Numbered from the stretch's first letter, positions 16,212 to 24,584 are shown. The stretch: DNA of 64,000 bases from Streptomyces sp. CB02009 (GCF_001905825.1 NZ_LIVV01000003.1:540956-604955), one strand, 5' to 3'. The notes: generated by a model from the letters alone, not told the origin. Program-made: numbers and translations.

Positions 16212-17378
16212 TTAAGGGAGGTTGCGGGCCATGACGATGCGCTGGACCTGGTTGGTGCCCTCGTAGATCTGGGTGATCTTGGCGTCGCGCATCATGCGCT
16301 CGACGGGGTAGTCGCGGGTGTAGCCGTAGCCGCCGAGGAGCTGGACGGCGTCGGTGGTGACCTCCATGGCGACGTCGGAGGCGAAGCACTTGGCGGCGGC
16401 GCCGAAGAAGGTGAGGTCCTCCTTGTCGCCTCCGGCGGAGACGCGCTCGGACTTCGCGGCGGCGGCGTAGGTGAGCTGGCGGGCCGCTTCGAGCTTCATG
16501 GCCATGTCGGCGAGCATGAACTGGACGCCCTGGAAGTCGGCGATGGGCTTGCCGAACTGCTTGCGCTCGGTGACGTAGCCCTTGGCGTAGTCCAGGGCGC
16601 CCTGGGCGATGCCGATGGCCTGGGCGGCGATGGTGATGCGGGTGTGGTCGAGGGTCTTCATCGCGGTGGCGAAGCCGGTGCCCTCGGCGCCGATCATGCG
16701 GCTCGCGGGGATGCGGACGTTGTCGAGGTAGACCTCGCGGGTCGGGGAGCCCTTGATGCCGAGCTTCTTCTCCGGGGCGCCGAAGGACACGCCCTCGTCG
16801 GACTTCTCCACGACGAAGGCGGAGATGCCCTTGGAGCGCTTGTCGGGGTCGGTGACGGCCATCACGGTGTAGTACTCGGAGACGCCGGCGTTGGTGATCC
16901 ACCGCTTGACGCCGTTGAGGACCCAGAAGTCGCCGTCGCGCACGGCGCGGGTCTTCATCCCGGCCGCGTCCGAGCCCGCGTCGGGCTCCGAGAGGGCGTA
17001 GGAGAACATCGCGTCGCCCTTGGCCAGCGGGCCGAGGTACTTGTGCTTGAGTTCCTCGGAGCCGGACAGGATCACCGGCAGCGAGCCCAGCTTGTTGACC
17101 GCCGGGATCAGCGAGGACGAACCGCACGCACGGGCGACCTCCTCGATCACGATCACCGTGGCGAGCGCGTCCGCGCCCGCGCCGCCGTAGGCCTCCGGCA
17201 CGTGCACCGCGTGCAGGTCGTTGGCGACCAGCGCGTCCAGGGCCTCCTGCGGGAACCGGCCCTCCTCGTCCACCGCCGCGGCGAACGGCACGATCTTCGC
17301 CTCCGCGAGCGCACGCACCGACTCCCGGAGCATGTCGTGCTCCTCGGAGGGCCGATACAGGTCGAAGTCCTTGCCCAT
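16212..17378 (-). CDS. Acyl-CoA dehydrogenase, first gene of the etf operon
   Basis: FAD-dependent acyl-CoA dehydrogenase of 388 residues. Signatures are YALSEPDAGSDAAGM in the beta domain, GVSFGAPEKKLGIKGSPT, and the catalytic Glu in QIYEGTNQVQR near the C-terminus. Start ATG 17378 (MGKDFDLYRP) follows GGGGAGCTCC; an earlier in-frame ATG at 17432 would place coding sequence across the operator. Co-transcription with etfBA (28-base gap) gives it its own electron acceptor. The promoter carries an 11-base inverted repeat (17404-17441) matching the DUF35 operator. Confidence 0.92.
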   Translation of the reverse strand: MGKDFDLYRPSEEHDMLRESVRALAEAKIVPFAAAVDEEGRFPQEALDALVANDLHAVHVPEAYGGAGADALATVIVIEEVARACGSSSLIPAVNKLGSLPVILSGSEELKHKYLGPLAKGDAMFSYALSEPDAGSDAAGMKTRAVRDGDFWVLNGVKRWITNAGVSEYYTVMAVTDPDKRSKGISAFVVEKSDEGVSFGAPEKKLGIKGSPTREVYLDNVRIPASRMIGAEGTGFATAMKTLDHTRITIAAQAIGIAQGALDYAKGYVTERKQFGKPIADFQGVQFMLADMAMKLEAARQLTYAAAAKSERVSAGGDKEDLTFFGAAAKCFASDVAMEVTTDAVQLLGGYGYTRDYPVERMMRDAKITQIYEGTNQVQRIVMARNLP

Positions 17379-17403
17379 GATGTGGAGCTCCCCTAGACGC
17401 TTG

Positions 17404-17441
17404 TGGCACTGAGTACCCTCAGCAAAACACACTCAGTGCCA
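17404..17441. promoter_or_regulatory. Operator of the acyl-CoA dehydrogenase-etfBA operon
   Basis: TGGCACTGAGT (17404-17414) and ACTCAGTGCCA (17431-17441) are exact inverted repeats 16 bases apart, 26 bases upstream of the start at 17378. The left half also forms a near-complete copy of GGCAC-N3-GTGCC (GGCACTGAGTACC, one mismatch). Confidence 0.7.
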
Positions 17442-17449
17442 TGACGCCA

Positions 17450-17483
17450 GAGCGCCCCGACGCTGATCTGCGTCGGGGCGCTC
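17450..17483. terminator. Terminator hairpin after the butyrolactone receptor gene
   Basis: Perfect 14-base arms (GAGCGCCCCGACGC at 17450-17463, complement at 17470-17483) with a 6-base loop lie 23 bases past the receptor stop. Confidence 0.75.
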
Positions 17484-17506
17484 AGGGGACCGGTTGGTCG
17501 GTTTTC

Positions 17507-18187
17507 TTAACCAGACGTGTCCGCGAGGTTTCCTTCCCCCCTCTTGAGCCGCTGAAGGTCGTACTCGGCGGCCAGCCGTCGGGCGCGCTCCTCGGTCATC
17601 TCGAGCGTGGTCAGCAGGGCCGGGGTACAGATCGTCGGCAGCACGTGGCGAAGCAGCACCAGAACGCGATGGGTAAGGTCTTTGCGATCGCACAGGATCT
17701 GGGACATCGTCTGGATGCCCGCGAAGGCGCCCGAGAACAGCTCGGCCGTGTCCGTCACGTCGACATGGACGAGGAGCTCGCCGCGGGCCTTCGCCACCGT
17801 CAGGACCTCCGAGACCTGATCGATCCAGGCCTTGAACGGAGCCGCCCGGTCGACCCCGGTGGCGCCGCTGTCGAGGGCCAGCGCGACACTCGCCCGCACC
17901 AGCGCGTCACGCTGCAGCCGGTGGGCGAGCAGGAAGCCCTGGTCCACCAGCTCCTGGAGCTTCACGGGCTGCGGCGTGAGGGGTTCGTCGAGCATCTGGG
18001 CGTCGAGCACGCCGAGGGCCAGATCTTCCTTGGAAGCAAAGTGGAAATACAGAGCCCCCTTGGTCACCCCGGCGCGCACCAAGATCTCCCCGATGGTCGT
18101 GCGCTCGTAGCCACGCTCCGCGAAGACGGCCGCGGCCGACTCCAGGATCGCCCGCCGGGTTCGGATTGCACGCGCTTGCTGTGCCAA
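17507..18187 (-). CDS. Gamma-butyrolactone receptor (ArpA/ScbR family TetR regulator)
   Basis: Homodimeric repressor that releases DNA on binding a gamma-butyrolactone autoregulator. From the TTG at 18187 it has 226 residues: RAIRTRRAILESAAAVFAERGY, a helix-turn-helix (TIGEILVRAGVTKGALYFHF) and a ligand domain with the conserved Trp (W121 here, W119 in ArpA). AGGAGG lies 6 bases before the TTG, and the resulting N-terminus MAQQARAIRT matches ScbR/ArpA starts. The divergent neighbour is an afsA homolog, as in scbR-scbA. An ARE-like site lies in the shared promoter region. Confidence 0.9.
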   Translation of the reverse strand: MAQQARAIRTRRAILESAAAVFAERGYERTTIGEILVRAGVTKGALYFHFASKEDLALGVLDAQMLDEPLTPQPVKLQELVDQGFLLAHRLQRDALVRASVALALDSGATGVDRAAPFKAWIDQVSEVLTVAKARGELLVHVDVTDTAELFSGAFAGIQTMSQILCDRKDLTHRVLVLLRHVLPTICTPALLTTLEMTEERARRLAAEYDLQRLKRGEGNLADTSG

Positions 18188-18243
18188 GGCGCCTCCTGCT
18201 GTATCGCTGACTGTGCTCGACGTGTGACGTGAAGCATTGAAAA

Positions 18244-18265
18244 GAAAACCGCGCTGTACGTATTC
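18244..18265. promoter_or_regulatory. ARE-like operator between receptor and afsA homolog
   Basis: An imperfect 22-base inverted repeat, GAAAACCG-N8-GTATTC, lies between the divergent starts at 18187 and 18318. The same layout (CAAAACCG-N8-GTATTG) occurs at 21761-21782 before the pseudo-receptor. It fits the autoregulatory elements bound by ArpA-type receptors in both sequence style and place. Confidence 0.65.
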
Positions 18266-18317
18266 TATTGAGGGCGGGTCTGCCGCCCAGGGGTGCGCGG
18301 GGACGCGAGGGGGAACC

Positions 18318-19265
18318 ATGGATCAGAACCGCCGAGGAGCGACGACGCACGTCCCCGGGGAGTTCGTCCACCGAGCGGACCCCGCCGACATCTTTCCCAC
18401 CGGCTGGACGCAGCGGGGAGAGAACCGATTCTCCGTCTCTGCTCACTGGCCCGCCTCACATCCCTTCTTCTCTCCGGTGGCCGGGGACCGGCACGACCCC
18501 GTTCTGGTGGCCGAGACGATACGCCAGGCCACCATGCTCGTCGCTCATGCGGAATTGGGGGTACCCGTGGACGACCAGTTCGTCATGTGGGACCTCCATT
18601 TCGCCGCCGACCCCGCGGCCCTCGCCGTCAACGGCCTCCCGTCGAACGTCACCGTGGACATCCACTTCCCCGAACTGGGCACCCGCCGGGGCCGTGCCAG
18701 GAACCTGCCCACTCTCGTGCGGCTCACCCGGGGCGGCCGCCCGCTCGCCACCGGCGGCGGCCTCGCCGGGTACACCTCGGCCGCCGCCTACCGACGCCTC
18801 CGCGGCGACCGGATGGCGGCGCTCGGCAGACCCGTCCCCCTGGTCCAGGGGGTCGCTCCGCATCTGGTGGGCCGCCGCCGCCCGCAGGACGTCGTCCTCG
18901 GCCCGGGCACCCGGGCCGGCCAGTGGCGGCTGAGGGTCGACACCGACCACTCCACGCTCTTCCGGCGCCAGAACGACCACGCGCCCGGGATGATGCTCCT
19001 CGAAGCCGCCCGGCAGGCCGCGACGATGACGACCGGCGGTGTGTTCCTCCCCACCGCCGTGAACGTCTCCTTCGAGCGCTACGCCGAACTCGACAGCCCC
19101 TGCTGGATCGAGGCCGAGGTCGTGCCCACCCCCGACCGCTCGACGACCGCGGTCCGGGTCACGGGCCGGCAGGAGGGCGCGCCGGTCTTCGTGTGTACGC
19201 TCACCTCCCCGTCCCCGGACCTCGCGGTGGCCGGAGCCGGCCTCGACGGCCGGCTGGCAGGCTGA
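18318..19265 (+). CDS. afsA: A-factor biosynthesis protein AfsA/ScbA homolog (gamma-butyrolactone synthase)
   Basis: Enzyme condensing a beta-ketoacyl-ACP with dihydroxyacetone phosphate, the first dedicated step of gamma-butyrolactone signal synthesis. The 315-residue protein has two AfsA hot-dog repeats: one around HPFFSP...DPVLVAETIRQA (residues 52-77) and one around LFRRQNDHAPGMMLLEAARQA near 215-238, with DLHF and NVSFERYAELD segments. ATG 18318 follows AGGGGGAACC. It diverges from the butyrolactone receptor and is followed within 14 bases by a reductase gene, matching the layout of scb/bar-type loci. Confidence 0.93.
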   Translation: MDQNRRGATTHVPGEFVHRADPADIFPTGWTQRGENRFSVSAHWPASHPFFSPVAGDRHDPVLVAETIRQATMLVAHAELGVPVDDQFVMWDLHFAADPAALAVNGLPSNVTVDIHFPELGTRRGRARNLPTLVRLTRGGRPLATGGGLAGYTSAAAYRRLRGDRMAALGRPVPLVQGVAPHLVGRRRPQDVVLGPGTRAGQWRLRVDTDHSTLFRRQNDHAPGMMLLEAARQAATMTTGGVFLPTAVNVSFERYAELDSPCWIEAEVVPTPDRSTTAVRVTGRQEGAPVFVCTLTSPSPDLAVAGAGLDGRLAG

Positions 19266-19279
19266 ACCGGAACGGAACG

Positions 19280-20230
19280 ATGGGCCCTCGCATTCTGATC
19301 ACCGGCGCGACCGGATTCATCGGCGCCCGGGTGGCGTCCGCGGCGGCGACGGCGGAGGAGCCCGCGCATGTCCGTCTGCTCGCCCGTACGCCGGCGGCCG
19401 TCCCGGTGGAGTTCTCGGGACCGGGGAGGGAGACCGTCCCCGGCGACCTCAGGGATCCCGTCTCGCTCCGTCGCGCCTGCGCGGGGACCGACGTCCTGAT
19501 CCACTGCGCCTCGGCGATCGGCGGCGACGCGGCGACGGCCCGCGCGGTCAACGACGAGGGCACCCGCGCCCTGGTGGACGCGGCCGCGGCGGCCGGGGTG
19601 ACCCGGATCGTCTCGCTGAGCACCGCGTCCGTCCACGGCCGCGGCCCCTTCCGGGCCGCCGCCCCCGGCACCCTGCCGTCGGCGCCGGTCTCGGCGACGA
19701 GCCGCACCCGGGCGGCGGGCGACCGGCACGTCATGGACGCCGGCGGGACCGTCCTGCGGCCCCATCTCGTCTACGGGTCGGGGGACCGGCAGGTGATCCC
19801 CGGACTGGTCCGGCTCCTCGGCGCCCTGCCCGGCCCCCTCGACGGGGGCACCTCGCTGCACTCCCTGATCGACGTCGACAGCCTGGCGGGCGCCCTGCTC
19901 GGCGCCGCGCTCTCGCCGGCGACCGAGCCGGGCGCGTACTACGTCCAGCACCCCGACCCGGTCCCGGTCGGGGAACTGCTCGCGGCCGGCGAGGAACTGC
20001 TCGCCCGACGGACCGGGACGGTCCGGGGCGCGGGGGTGGACGTCGCCGCCGCCCGTGCGCTGTTCGCCGCGGTCCCCTTCGCGCAGCACCACCTGGACAT
20101 GCTCGCCACCGACCACTGGTTCGCGGACGACCGCCCCTGGCGGGAGCTCGGCTGCGACCCGGGGCCGGGCTTCACCGAGGGCTTCGCGCGCCACCTCCCG
20201 TGGTACCGCGGCCTCCTCGACCACTCCTGA
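19280..20230 (+). CDS. NAD-dependent epimerase/reductase of the butyrolactone cluster
   Basis: 316-residue extended-SDR protein with the nucleotide motif TGATGFIG at 8-15 and the NxxGT segment (VNDEGTRALVDAAAAAG). It presumably reduces an intermediate or the side-chain ketone of the butyrolactone, by analogy with ScbB and similar proteins. The usual catalytic YxxxK is not visible: the matching stretch reads SATSRTRAAGD. Catalysis may therefore differ or be lost. It begins 14 bases after the afsA stop. Confidence 0.78.
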   Translation: MGPRILITGATGFIGARVASAAATAEEPAHVRLLARTPAAVPVEFSGPGRETVPGDLRDPVSLRRACAGTDVLIHCASAIGGDAATARAVNDEGTRALVDAAAAAGVTRIVSLSTASVHGRGPFRAAAPGTLPSAPVSATSRTRAAGDRHVMDAGGTVLRPHLVYGSGDRQVIPGLVRLLGALPGPLDGGTSLHSLIDVDSLAGALLGAALSPATEPGAYYVQHPDPVPVGELLAAGEELLARRTGTVRGAGVDVAAARALFAAVPFAQHHLDMLATDHWFADDRPWRELGCDPGPGFTEGFARHLPWYRGLLDHS

Positions 20231-20253
20231 ACAGCTCGACCACTCCTGAACAG
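20216..20253. repeat. 19-base tandem duplication over a stop codon
   Basis: CTCGACCACTCCTGAACAG occurs twice back to back (20216-20234 and 20235-20253). The first copy contains the TGA of the epimerase gene; the second lies in the leader of the next SDR. It looks like a recent slippage duplication. Confidence 0.85.
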
Positions 20254-20271
20254 AAGGAAGGCGCCACCGAC

Positions 20272-21036
20272 ATGTCCGCGTTGGCCGGCAGGACCGCGAT
20301 CGTCACAGGGGCGAGCCGAGGCATCGGAAGAGGCATCGCCCAGCGGCTGGCCCGGGACGGAGCCCTGGTGGCCGTCCACTACGGCAGCAACGAGGAGGCC
20401 GCCCGCGAGACGGTGGGGCTCATCGAGGAACGGGGCGGCCGGGCCTTCGCGTTCCGCGCGGACCTCGAGGCACCCGACGCCGTCGACACCTTCTACGCCG
20501 GACTGGACGCGGGTCTCGCGGAGCGCGGCGAGGACCCCGGGTTCGACATCCTCGTGAACAACGCCGCCGCCAGCGGTTCGGGCCGCATCCAGCAGCTCAC
20601 CCCCGAGGTGTTCGACCGGCTGTTCACCATCAACGTGAAGGCCCCGCTCTTCCTCGTCCAGCGGGGCCTCGACCGGCTGCGGGACGGCGGGCGGATCGTC
20701 AACATCTCCTCGGCCGTGACGAAGCACGCCTTCCCCGACTCGGTCACCTACGCGATGACCAAGGGTGCCGTCGACACCATGACCCTCGCCCTCGCGAAAC
20801 AGCTGGGGCCACGGGGGATCACGGTCAACGCCGTGGCCCCCGGCTACATCGCGACGGACATGAACGCGCGGCGCCGGGCGACCCCGGAGGCGAGCGCGGC
20901 CCTGGCGGCGCTCTCGGTCTTCAACCGCCTCGGGGCGCCGGACGACATCGCGGACGTGGTCGGCTTCCTCGTCTCCGACGACGCGCGCTGGATCACCGGC
21001 CAGTACGTGGACGCCACGGGAGGGACCGCGCTCTGA
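20272..21036 (+). CDS. Short-chain dehydrogenase/reductase of the butyrolactone cluster
   Basis: Classical SDR of 254 residues with TGASRGIG at 12-19, NNAA near 99, and an intact catalytic set in NISSAVTKHAFPDSVTYAMTKGA (Ser, Tyr, Lys). GASRGIGRGIA and an NADPH-type Arg suggest NADPH use. In virginiae-butanolide systems an SDR (BarS1) reduces the 6-keto group, so a similar final reduction is plausible here. ATG 20272 follows GAAGGAAGG; an in-frame GTG at 20200 lies inside the previous gene. It ends one base before the convergent pseudo-receptor stop. Confidence 0.85.
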   Translation: MSALAGRTAIVTGASRGIGRGIAQRLARDGALVAVHYGSNEEAARETVGLIEERGGRAFAFRADLEAPDAVDTFYAGLDAGLAERGEDPGFDILVNNAAASGSGRIQQLTPEVFDRLFTINVKAPLFLVQRGLDRLRDGGRIVNISSAVTKHAFPDSVTYAMTKGAVDTMTLALAKQLGPRGITVNAVAPGYIATDMNARRRATPEASAALAALSVFNRLGAPDDIADVVGFLVSDDARWITGQYVDATGGTAL

Positions 21037-21037
21037 A

Positions 21038-21685
21038 TCAGCCCACCGGAGCACGCGCGGCGGGAACGGCCCGACTGCCCGCCGGTTCCAGGCCGGCGAG
21101 TGCTCCGGGGGCGGCCAGCACCGGCAGGAGCGTGCGCCACAGTCCGGTGACGGTGCCGGGGGACAGCCACTCGCCGTTCTCCCGGCACAGTGCCTCCAGA
21201 CCCACGGTGGCGGCCACCACCGTGCGCACCAGGTCCTGCTGACCGCCGTGGCCGGTGGCGAGCAGGCCCTCGTCGGCCGCCTCCGCGAGCCGCTGCTGGA
21301 CGCAGCTCTGCCATTCCTGGCGCAGATTCAGATCCGTACGGCAGCCCCGGGAGCAGCTGAGCCGGTACCCCGCGCGGACGACGACGTCGTCACGGAGCAG
21401 CCGGGCCAGGGAGTGCGTGGTGTCGACGAGGTTCTGCAGCGCGTCGGACTCCTGCCGGTACACGGTCCGGGCCGTCCTGCGCAGGGCCGTGGACGCCTCG
21501 TGCTCGACGGCTGCGGCCACCGCGGGCTTGTTCTCGAAGTGGAAGTGGAGCGCACCGGGGCTCACCCCCGCGCCCGTGCTGATCGCCGACAGCTTGGCCA
21601 GGGTGTAGCCGTGCTGGTCGAACTCCCTGGCCGCAGACGTGATCAGCGCCTCGCGGGTCCGCGCGGCCCGCTCTTGTTTGGTCAC
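21038..21685 (-). CDS. Butyrolactone pseudo-receptor-like TetR regulator (ScbR2 type)
   Basis: 215-residue TetR regulator. Its N-terminus TKQERAARTREALITSAAREFDQHGY and helix (AKLSAISTGAGVSPGALHFHF) resemble ScbR/ScbR2 proteins. A Trp (W125) sits at the place of the receptor ligand Trp. A cysteine pair (CSRGC) is present. A second receptor paralog in such clusters usually binds antibiotics or other signals instead of butyrolactones. The GTG at 21685 is chosen because GGGAG lies upstream and the start aligns with homologs; a TTG at 21763 overlaps the ARE-like site. Confidence 0.8.
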   Translation of the reverse strand: MTKQERAARTREALITSAAREFDQHGYTLAKLSAISTGAGVSPGALHFHFENKPAVAAAVEHEASTALRRTARTVYRQESDALQNLVDTTHSLARLLRDDVVVRAGYRLSCSRGCRTDLNLRQEWQSCVQQRLAEAADEGLLATGHGGQQDLVRTVVAATVGLEALCRENGEWLSPGTVTGLWRTLLPVLAAPGALAGLEPAGSRAVPAARAPVG

Positions 21686-21760
21686 CCGTGGCTCCCGTAG
21701 CACCGTGCGTCGCGGTGGCACCGGCGTGCCCGCCCCGTCGCGCCGTTCCGTTCGACGAAT

Positions 21761-21782
21761 CAAAACCGACTGCTTGGTATTG
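21761..21782. promoter_or_regulatory. ARE-like operator upstream of the pseudo-receptor gene
   Basis: CAAAACC-N8-GGTATTG lies 76-97 bases before the GTG at 21685 and mirrors the site at 18244-18265, implying cross-control by the receptor and/or the pseudo-receptor. Between here and the terminator at 22033 no gene is evident. Confidence 0.6.
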
Positions 21783-22032
21783 TACGGGCTTTGCGTATGT
21801 CTCTGAGCGCTTCGACGCGGCTGGGTGACCGGGAGGCCTCCTGGAGGGGTACGGAACGCTTACGGGTGAGGCGAGTTGAAGGGAGACCGAAGGCGCGGGC
21901 GGGTGCCCCCTGTTCCATGGTCGATCCCAACCCGCAAACCGGGCAACAGGTTTGTCGCCCCCTCAGAAGAGGCCTGGCCGCTCCCCGGCGTACCCCTCTG
22001 CCGTGCTTCGCCCCATGGCCGGCGACGACGGA

Positions 22033-22066
22033 CACCCCCGGCACCGGCACGTGCGCGCCGGGGGTG
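22033..22066 (-). terminator. Terminator of the secreted beta-helix gene
   Basis: CACCCCCGGC (22033-22042) pairs perfectly with 22057-22066 around a 14-base loop, starting 9 bases past the stop codon at 22075. Confidence 0.65.
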
Positions 22067-22074
22067 CGGGCGGG

Positions 22075-23583
22075 TTACAACCCGGGGCCGTTGTACGCGC
22101 CGCGGTGCGGCTTGGCGGTCGCGGACACCGGGTTCCCCCAGTAGTCGCGGCCCCCGCTGCCGCTGATCACGGAGCCGTTGTTCAGCGCCGGCGACGTGGA
22201 GCGGAGCCGGTACCCGTCGGCGGAGGCCAGCGAGTCGCCGCCCGTACCGGGGTTCACGAAGTGCGGGTCGCCCACGATGCCGTTGGCGGTCGGCCTCGGC
22301 ACGCCCTGGAAGACGTTCCAGAGCCAGGAGATCCCCGCGGCCGTCGGCAGCCGGGAGTCGGTCGTGCCCACCCAGATGTTGTTCTCGACGACGCTCTCGT
22401 CGGGCAGGGTGATGCTGAACTTCTTGTCCGTGCAGTAGAGGACGTTGTTGTACATGCGCAGCGCGGACCGGCCCGCGCTGACGCTGCTCATCCGGCAGTC
22501 GTTCTCGGAGACGTTGTAGCGGATGACCTGCTGGGCACCGCCGATGGTGCCGCACCCGTCGCAGTCGAGGAAGAAGCCGCCGATGTTGTCGCGGCTGAAG
22601 TTGTACTGGATCAGACAGGTGCCGGTGTTGCCCCAGTCGCAGTCGAAGGCCTGGCTGTCGGCCACGGACATCCTGGTGATCCCGTACACCGCGTTGTACT
22701 GGATGGTCGGGTTGTGGTCGCCGAGCACCCAGACGCCGGCGAAGTTGCCGCCGGAGAAGGGGTAGACGCCGTTGCCGACGCCGGAGGCGTTGTTGTACTG
22801 GATCAGGGGCGCGTCGGCGTAGCTCGCGATGATGCCGTCGCCCCCGACGTCCTTGACGACGTTGTGCTCGATGAGGACGCCGGAGCCCTTGACCGCCAGG
22901 GCGCCGACGCGGATCTTGAGGCCGCCCCCGCCGGTGTTGGAGATCTGGTTGTGGTGGACGCGGACGTCGTGGAGGGTCGAGCCGGTGCCGCTCGCCCCCG
23001 TGACGATCCCGGCGGACTGGACGAAGTCCTCGGTGGTCGGGCTGTTCTTGCTCGTCTGGCCTGCGACACGGTCGACGACCAGGTTCCCGATGTCGAAGCC
23101 GCGGTGCGCCTTCCCGTCGGTCGCGGAGATCCGCAGTCCGGTACGGCGGGCGAGGGAGGCGGCGGGGTTCGTCAGCTTCAGTTCGCTGATCCGCCAGTGG
23201 TCCTGATCGGTCAGGGAGACGGCGTCCGGTGCGCCGCCGCCGTCGATCACGGGCAGCGCGCCGGTGCCGTAACGCGTCAGTGTGATGGGGGCGGTTGCGG
23301 TGCCGCTGCCCCGGGGGGCGAGGGACCCGGTGCAGAGGGTGCCGGACGCGAAGGCGAGGGTGTCCCCGGCCGCGTACGTCCGCCCGTTGGCCTGGGCGAT
23401 GCTGTTCAGCGGCGAGGCCTGGCTGCCGTCGCCGGCGGCCGGGCGCGAACAGTCCACGTAGGTGGTGCTCCCGGCGGCCGAGGCGGGCGCGGTGGGGAGG
23501 ACGACGCTGCCGGCGAGGGCGAGCGCGACGGCGATGAGCCCGCCGACCGTCGCACGCCGCCCCGGGAATGCCTCCATGGTCAT
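22075..23583 (-). CDS. Secreted right-handed beta-helix protein (polysaccharide-lyase-like)
   Basis: Exported protein of 502 residues with a signal peptide (RRATVGGLIAVALALAGSVVLPTAPASAA, cleavage near residue 37). The mature part resembles parallel beta-helix proteins of the pectate lyase/chondroitinase-B superfold, with successive NNxxxG rungs such as GVLIEHNVVKDVGGDGI, PLIQYNNASGVGNGV, PTIQYNAVYG and CLIQYNFSRDN. Paired cysteines (CDCDGCG and others) suggest disulfides outside the cell. A family-specific catalytic motif was not recognised, so substrate is unknown. An ATG 6 bases downstream is an equal start candidate. Confidence 0.8.
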   Translation of the reverse strand: MTMEAFPGRRATVGGLIAVALALAGSVVLPTAPASAAGSTTYVDCSRPAAGDGSQASPLNSIAQANGRTYAAGDTLAFASGTLCTGSLAPRGSGTATAPITLTRYGTGALPVIDGGGAPDAVSLTDQDHWRISELKLTNPAASLARRTGLRISATDGKAHRGFDIGNLVVDRVAGQTSKNSPTTEDFVQSAGIVTGASGTGSTLHDVRVHHNQISNTGGGGLKIRVGALAVKGSGVLIEHNVVKDVGGDGIIASYADAPLIQYNNASGVGNGVYPFSGGNFAGVWVLGDHNPTIQYNAVYGITRMSVADSQAFDCDWGNTGTCLIQYNFSRDNIGGFFLDCDGCGTIGGAQQVIRYNVSENDCRMSSVSAGRSALRMYNNVLYCTDKKFSITLPDESVVENNIWVGTTDSRLPTAAGISWLWNVFQGVPRPTANGIVGDPHFVNPGTGGDSLASADGYRLRSTSPALNNGSVISGSGGRDYWGNPVSATAKPHRGAYNGPGL

Positions 23584-23861
23584 GACGCGACACCTTTCTC
23601 GAGGTCTGGTGCCGCCAGAAGCTAGGTGCGGCCGATGAGCGAGTCAATGCAGAAGTGTCGAATGATCGAATATCGATCAGGATGCGGTTGATTGGTCGAC
23701 TTCGGGGCCGGAGCGGTCCTTCCCCGTCGGGCGGGGGTGTGCGGGGAGGCGGCCTCCAGGGGGAGCTTCGTGGAGGCTCCGGGAGCGCTCCGGGGGGGGC
23801 GGCTCGGGACGGCTCCGGGGGACGGCTCGGGGTGGTGCCCGGTGGCTACAGTGGGGGCACG

Positions 23862-24467
23862 ATGACACGTTTCCGCGAGAGCGTTCGGTCCCTGCTGCGC
23901 GAGCAGGTGCTCGACGCCGCCCACGGCCTCGTCGCCGCCGACGGCTGGAGCGGGCTGCGCATGACCTCCATCGCGCGCGCCGCCGGTATCAGCCGCCAGA
24001 CCCTCTACAACGAGTTCGGCTCGAAGGAGGCCATCGGCAAGGCCCTGGTCCAGCGCGAACTGGAGGGCTTCCTGCTCGGCATCCAGGGTGAACTCGACGC
24101 ACATCGCGGCGAGTTGGAGGCGGCTGCCGCCGCCGGGGTGGGCTACACGCTCCAGCAGGCCGTGGATAATCCCCTCGTCAAGGGCGTCCTGCTCGCGGAC
24201 CGCGGCGGCGAGGACGACCTCCTCGCCTACCTCACGACCCGCCCGGAACCGGTCTTCGGGACGGCGATGGCGATGCTCGACGCCTACGCGGTCGAGGCCT
24301 GGCCCGATGTGGACGACGAGTCCCGCGGACTCGCGGTCGAGACGATCGTGCGGCTCACCGTCAGTCACATCGTCCAGCCGGTGGCGTCACCGGAGGAGTC
24401 GGCGCGGCGCATCGCCGCGATCACGGCGAGGATCGCGTACCCGGGCGTCAGCGGCCGACGAGCCTGA
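23862..24467 (+). CDS. TetR-family transcriptional regulator
   Basis: 201-residue regulator with a TetR helix-turn-helix (RMTSIARAAGISRQTLYNEFGSKEAI) and a C-terminal helical ligand domain. ATG 23862 lies 9 bases after a TACAGT -10 (23847-23852), consistent with a leaderless or very short leader; longer upstream reading frame is G-rich low-complexity sequence. It diverges from the beta-helix gene, about 280 bases away, but no shared palindrome was noticed. The target is unknown. Confidence 0.82.
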   Translation: MTRFRESVRSLLREQVLDAAHGLVAADGWSGLRMTSIARAAGISRQTLYNEFGSKEAIGKALVQRELEGFLLGIQGELDAHRGELEAAAAAGVGYTLQQAVDNPLVKGVLLADRGGEDDLLAYLTTRPEPVFGTAMAMLDAYAVEAWPDVDDESRGLAVETIVRLTVSHIVQPVASPEESARRIAAITARIAYPGVSGRRA

Positions 24468-24524
24468 CAGGTCTACGGGTCTGACGGGCCCGACGGGTCT
24501 GGCGCGTCCGACGGAAGGCGTGAA

Positions 24525-24567
24525 GAGGCCCGGTGGCGGACACGGGGGATCTCCGACACCGGGCCTC
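24525..24567 (+). terminator. Terminator after the TetR gene
   Basis: Eleven-base arms GAGGCCCGGTG (24525-24535) and CACCGGGCCTC (24557-24567) enclose a loop with a small inner CGGA/TCCG stem. Confidence 0.7.
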
Positions 24568-24584
24568 AGTTGAAAACTGTACTA

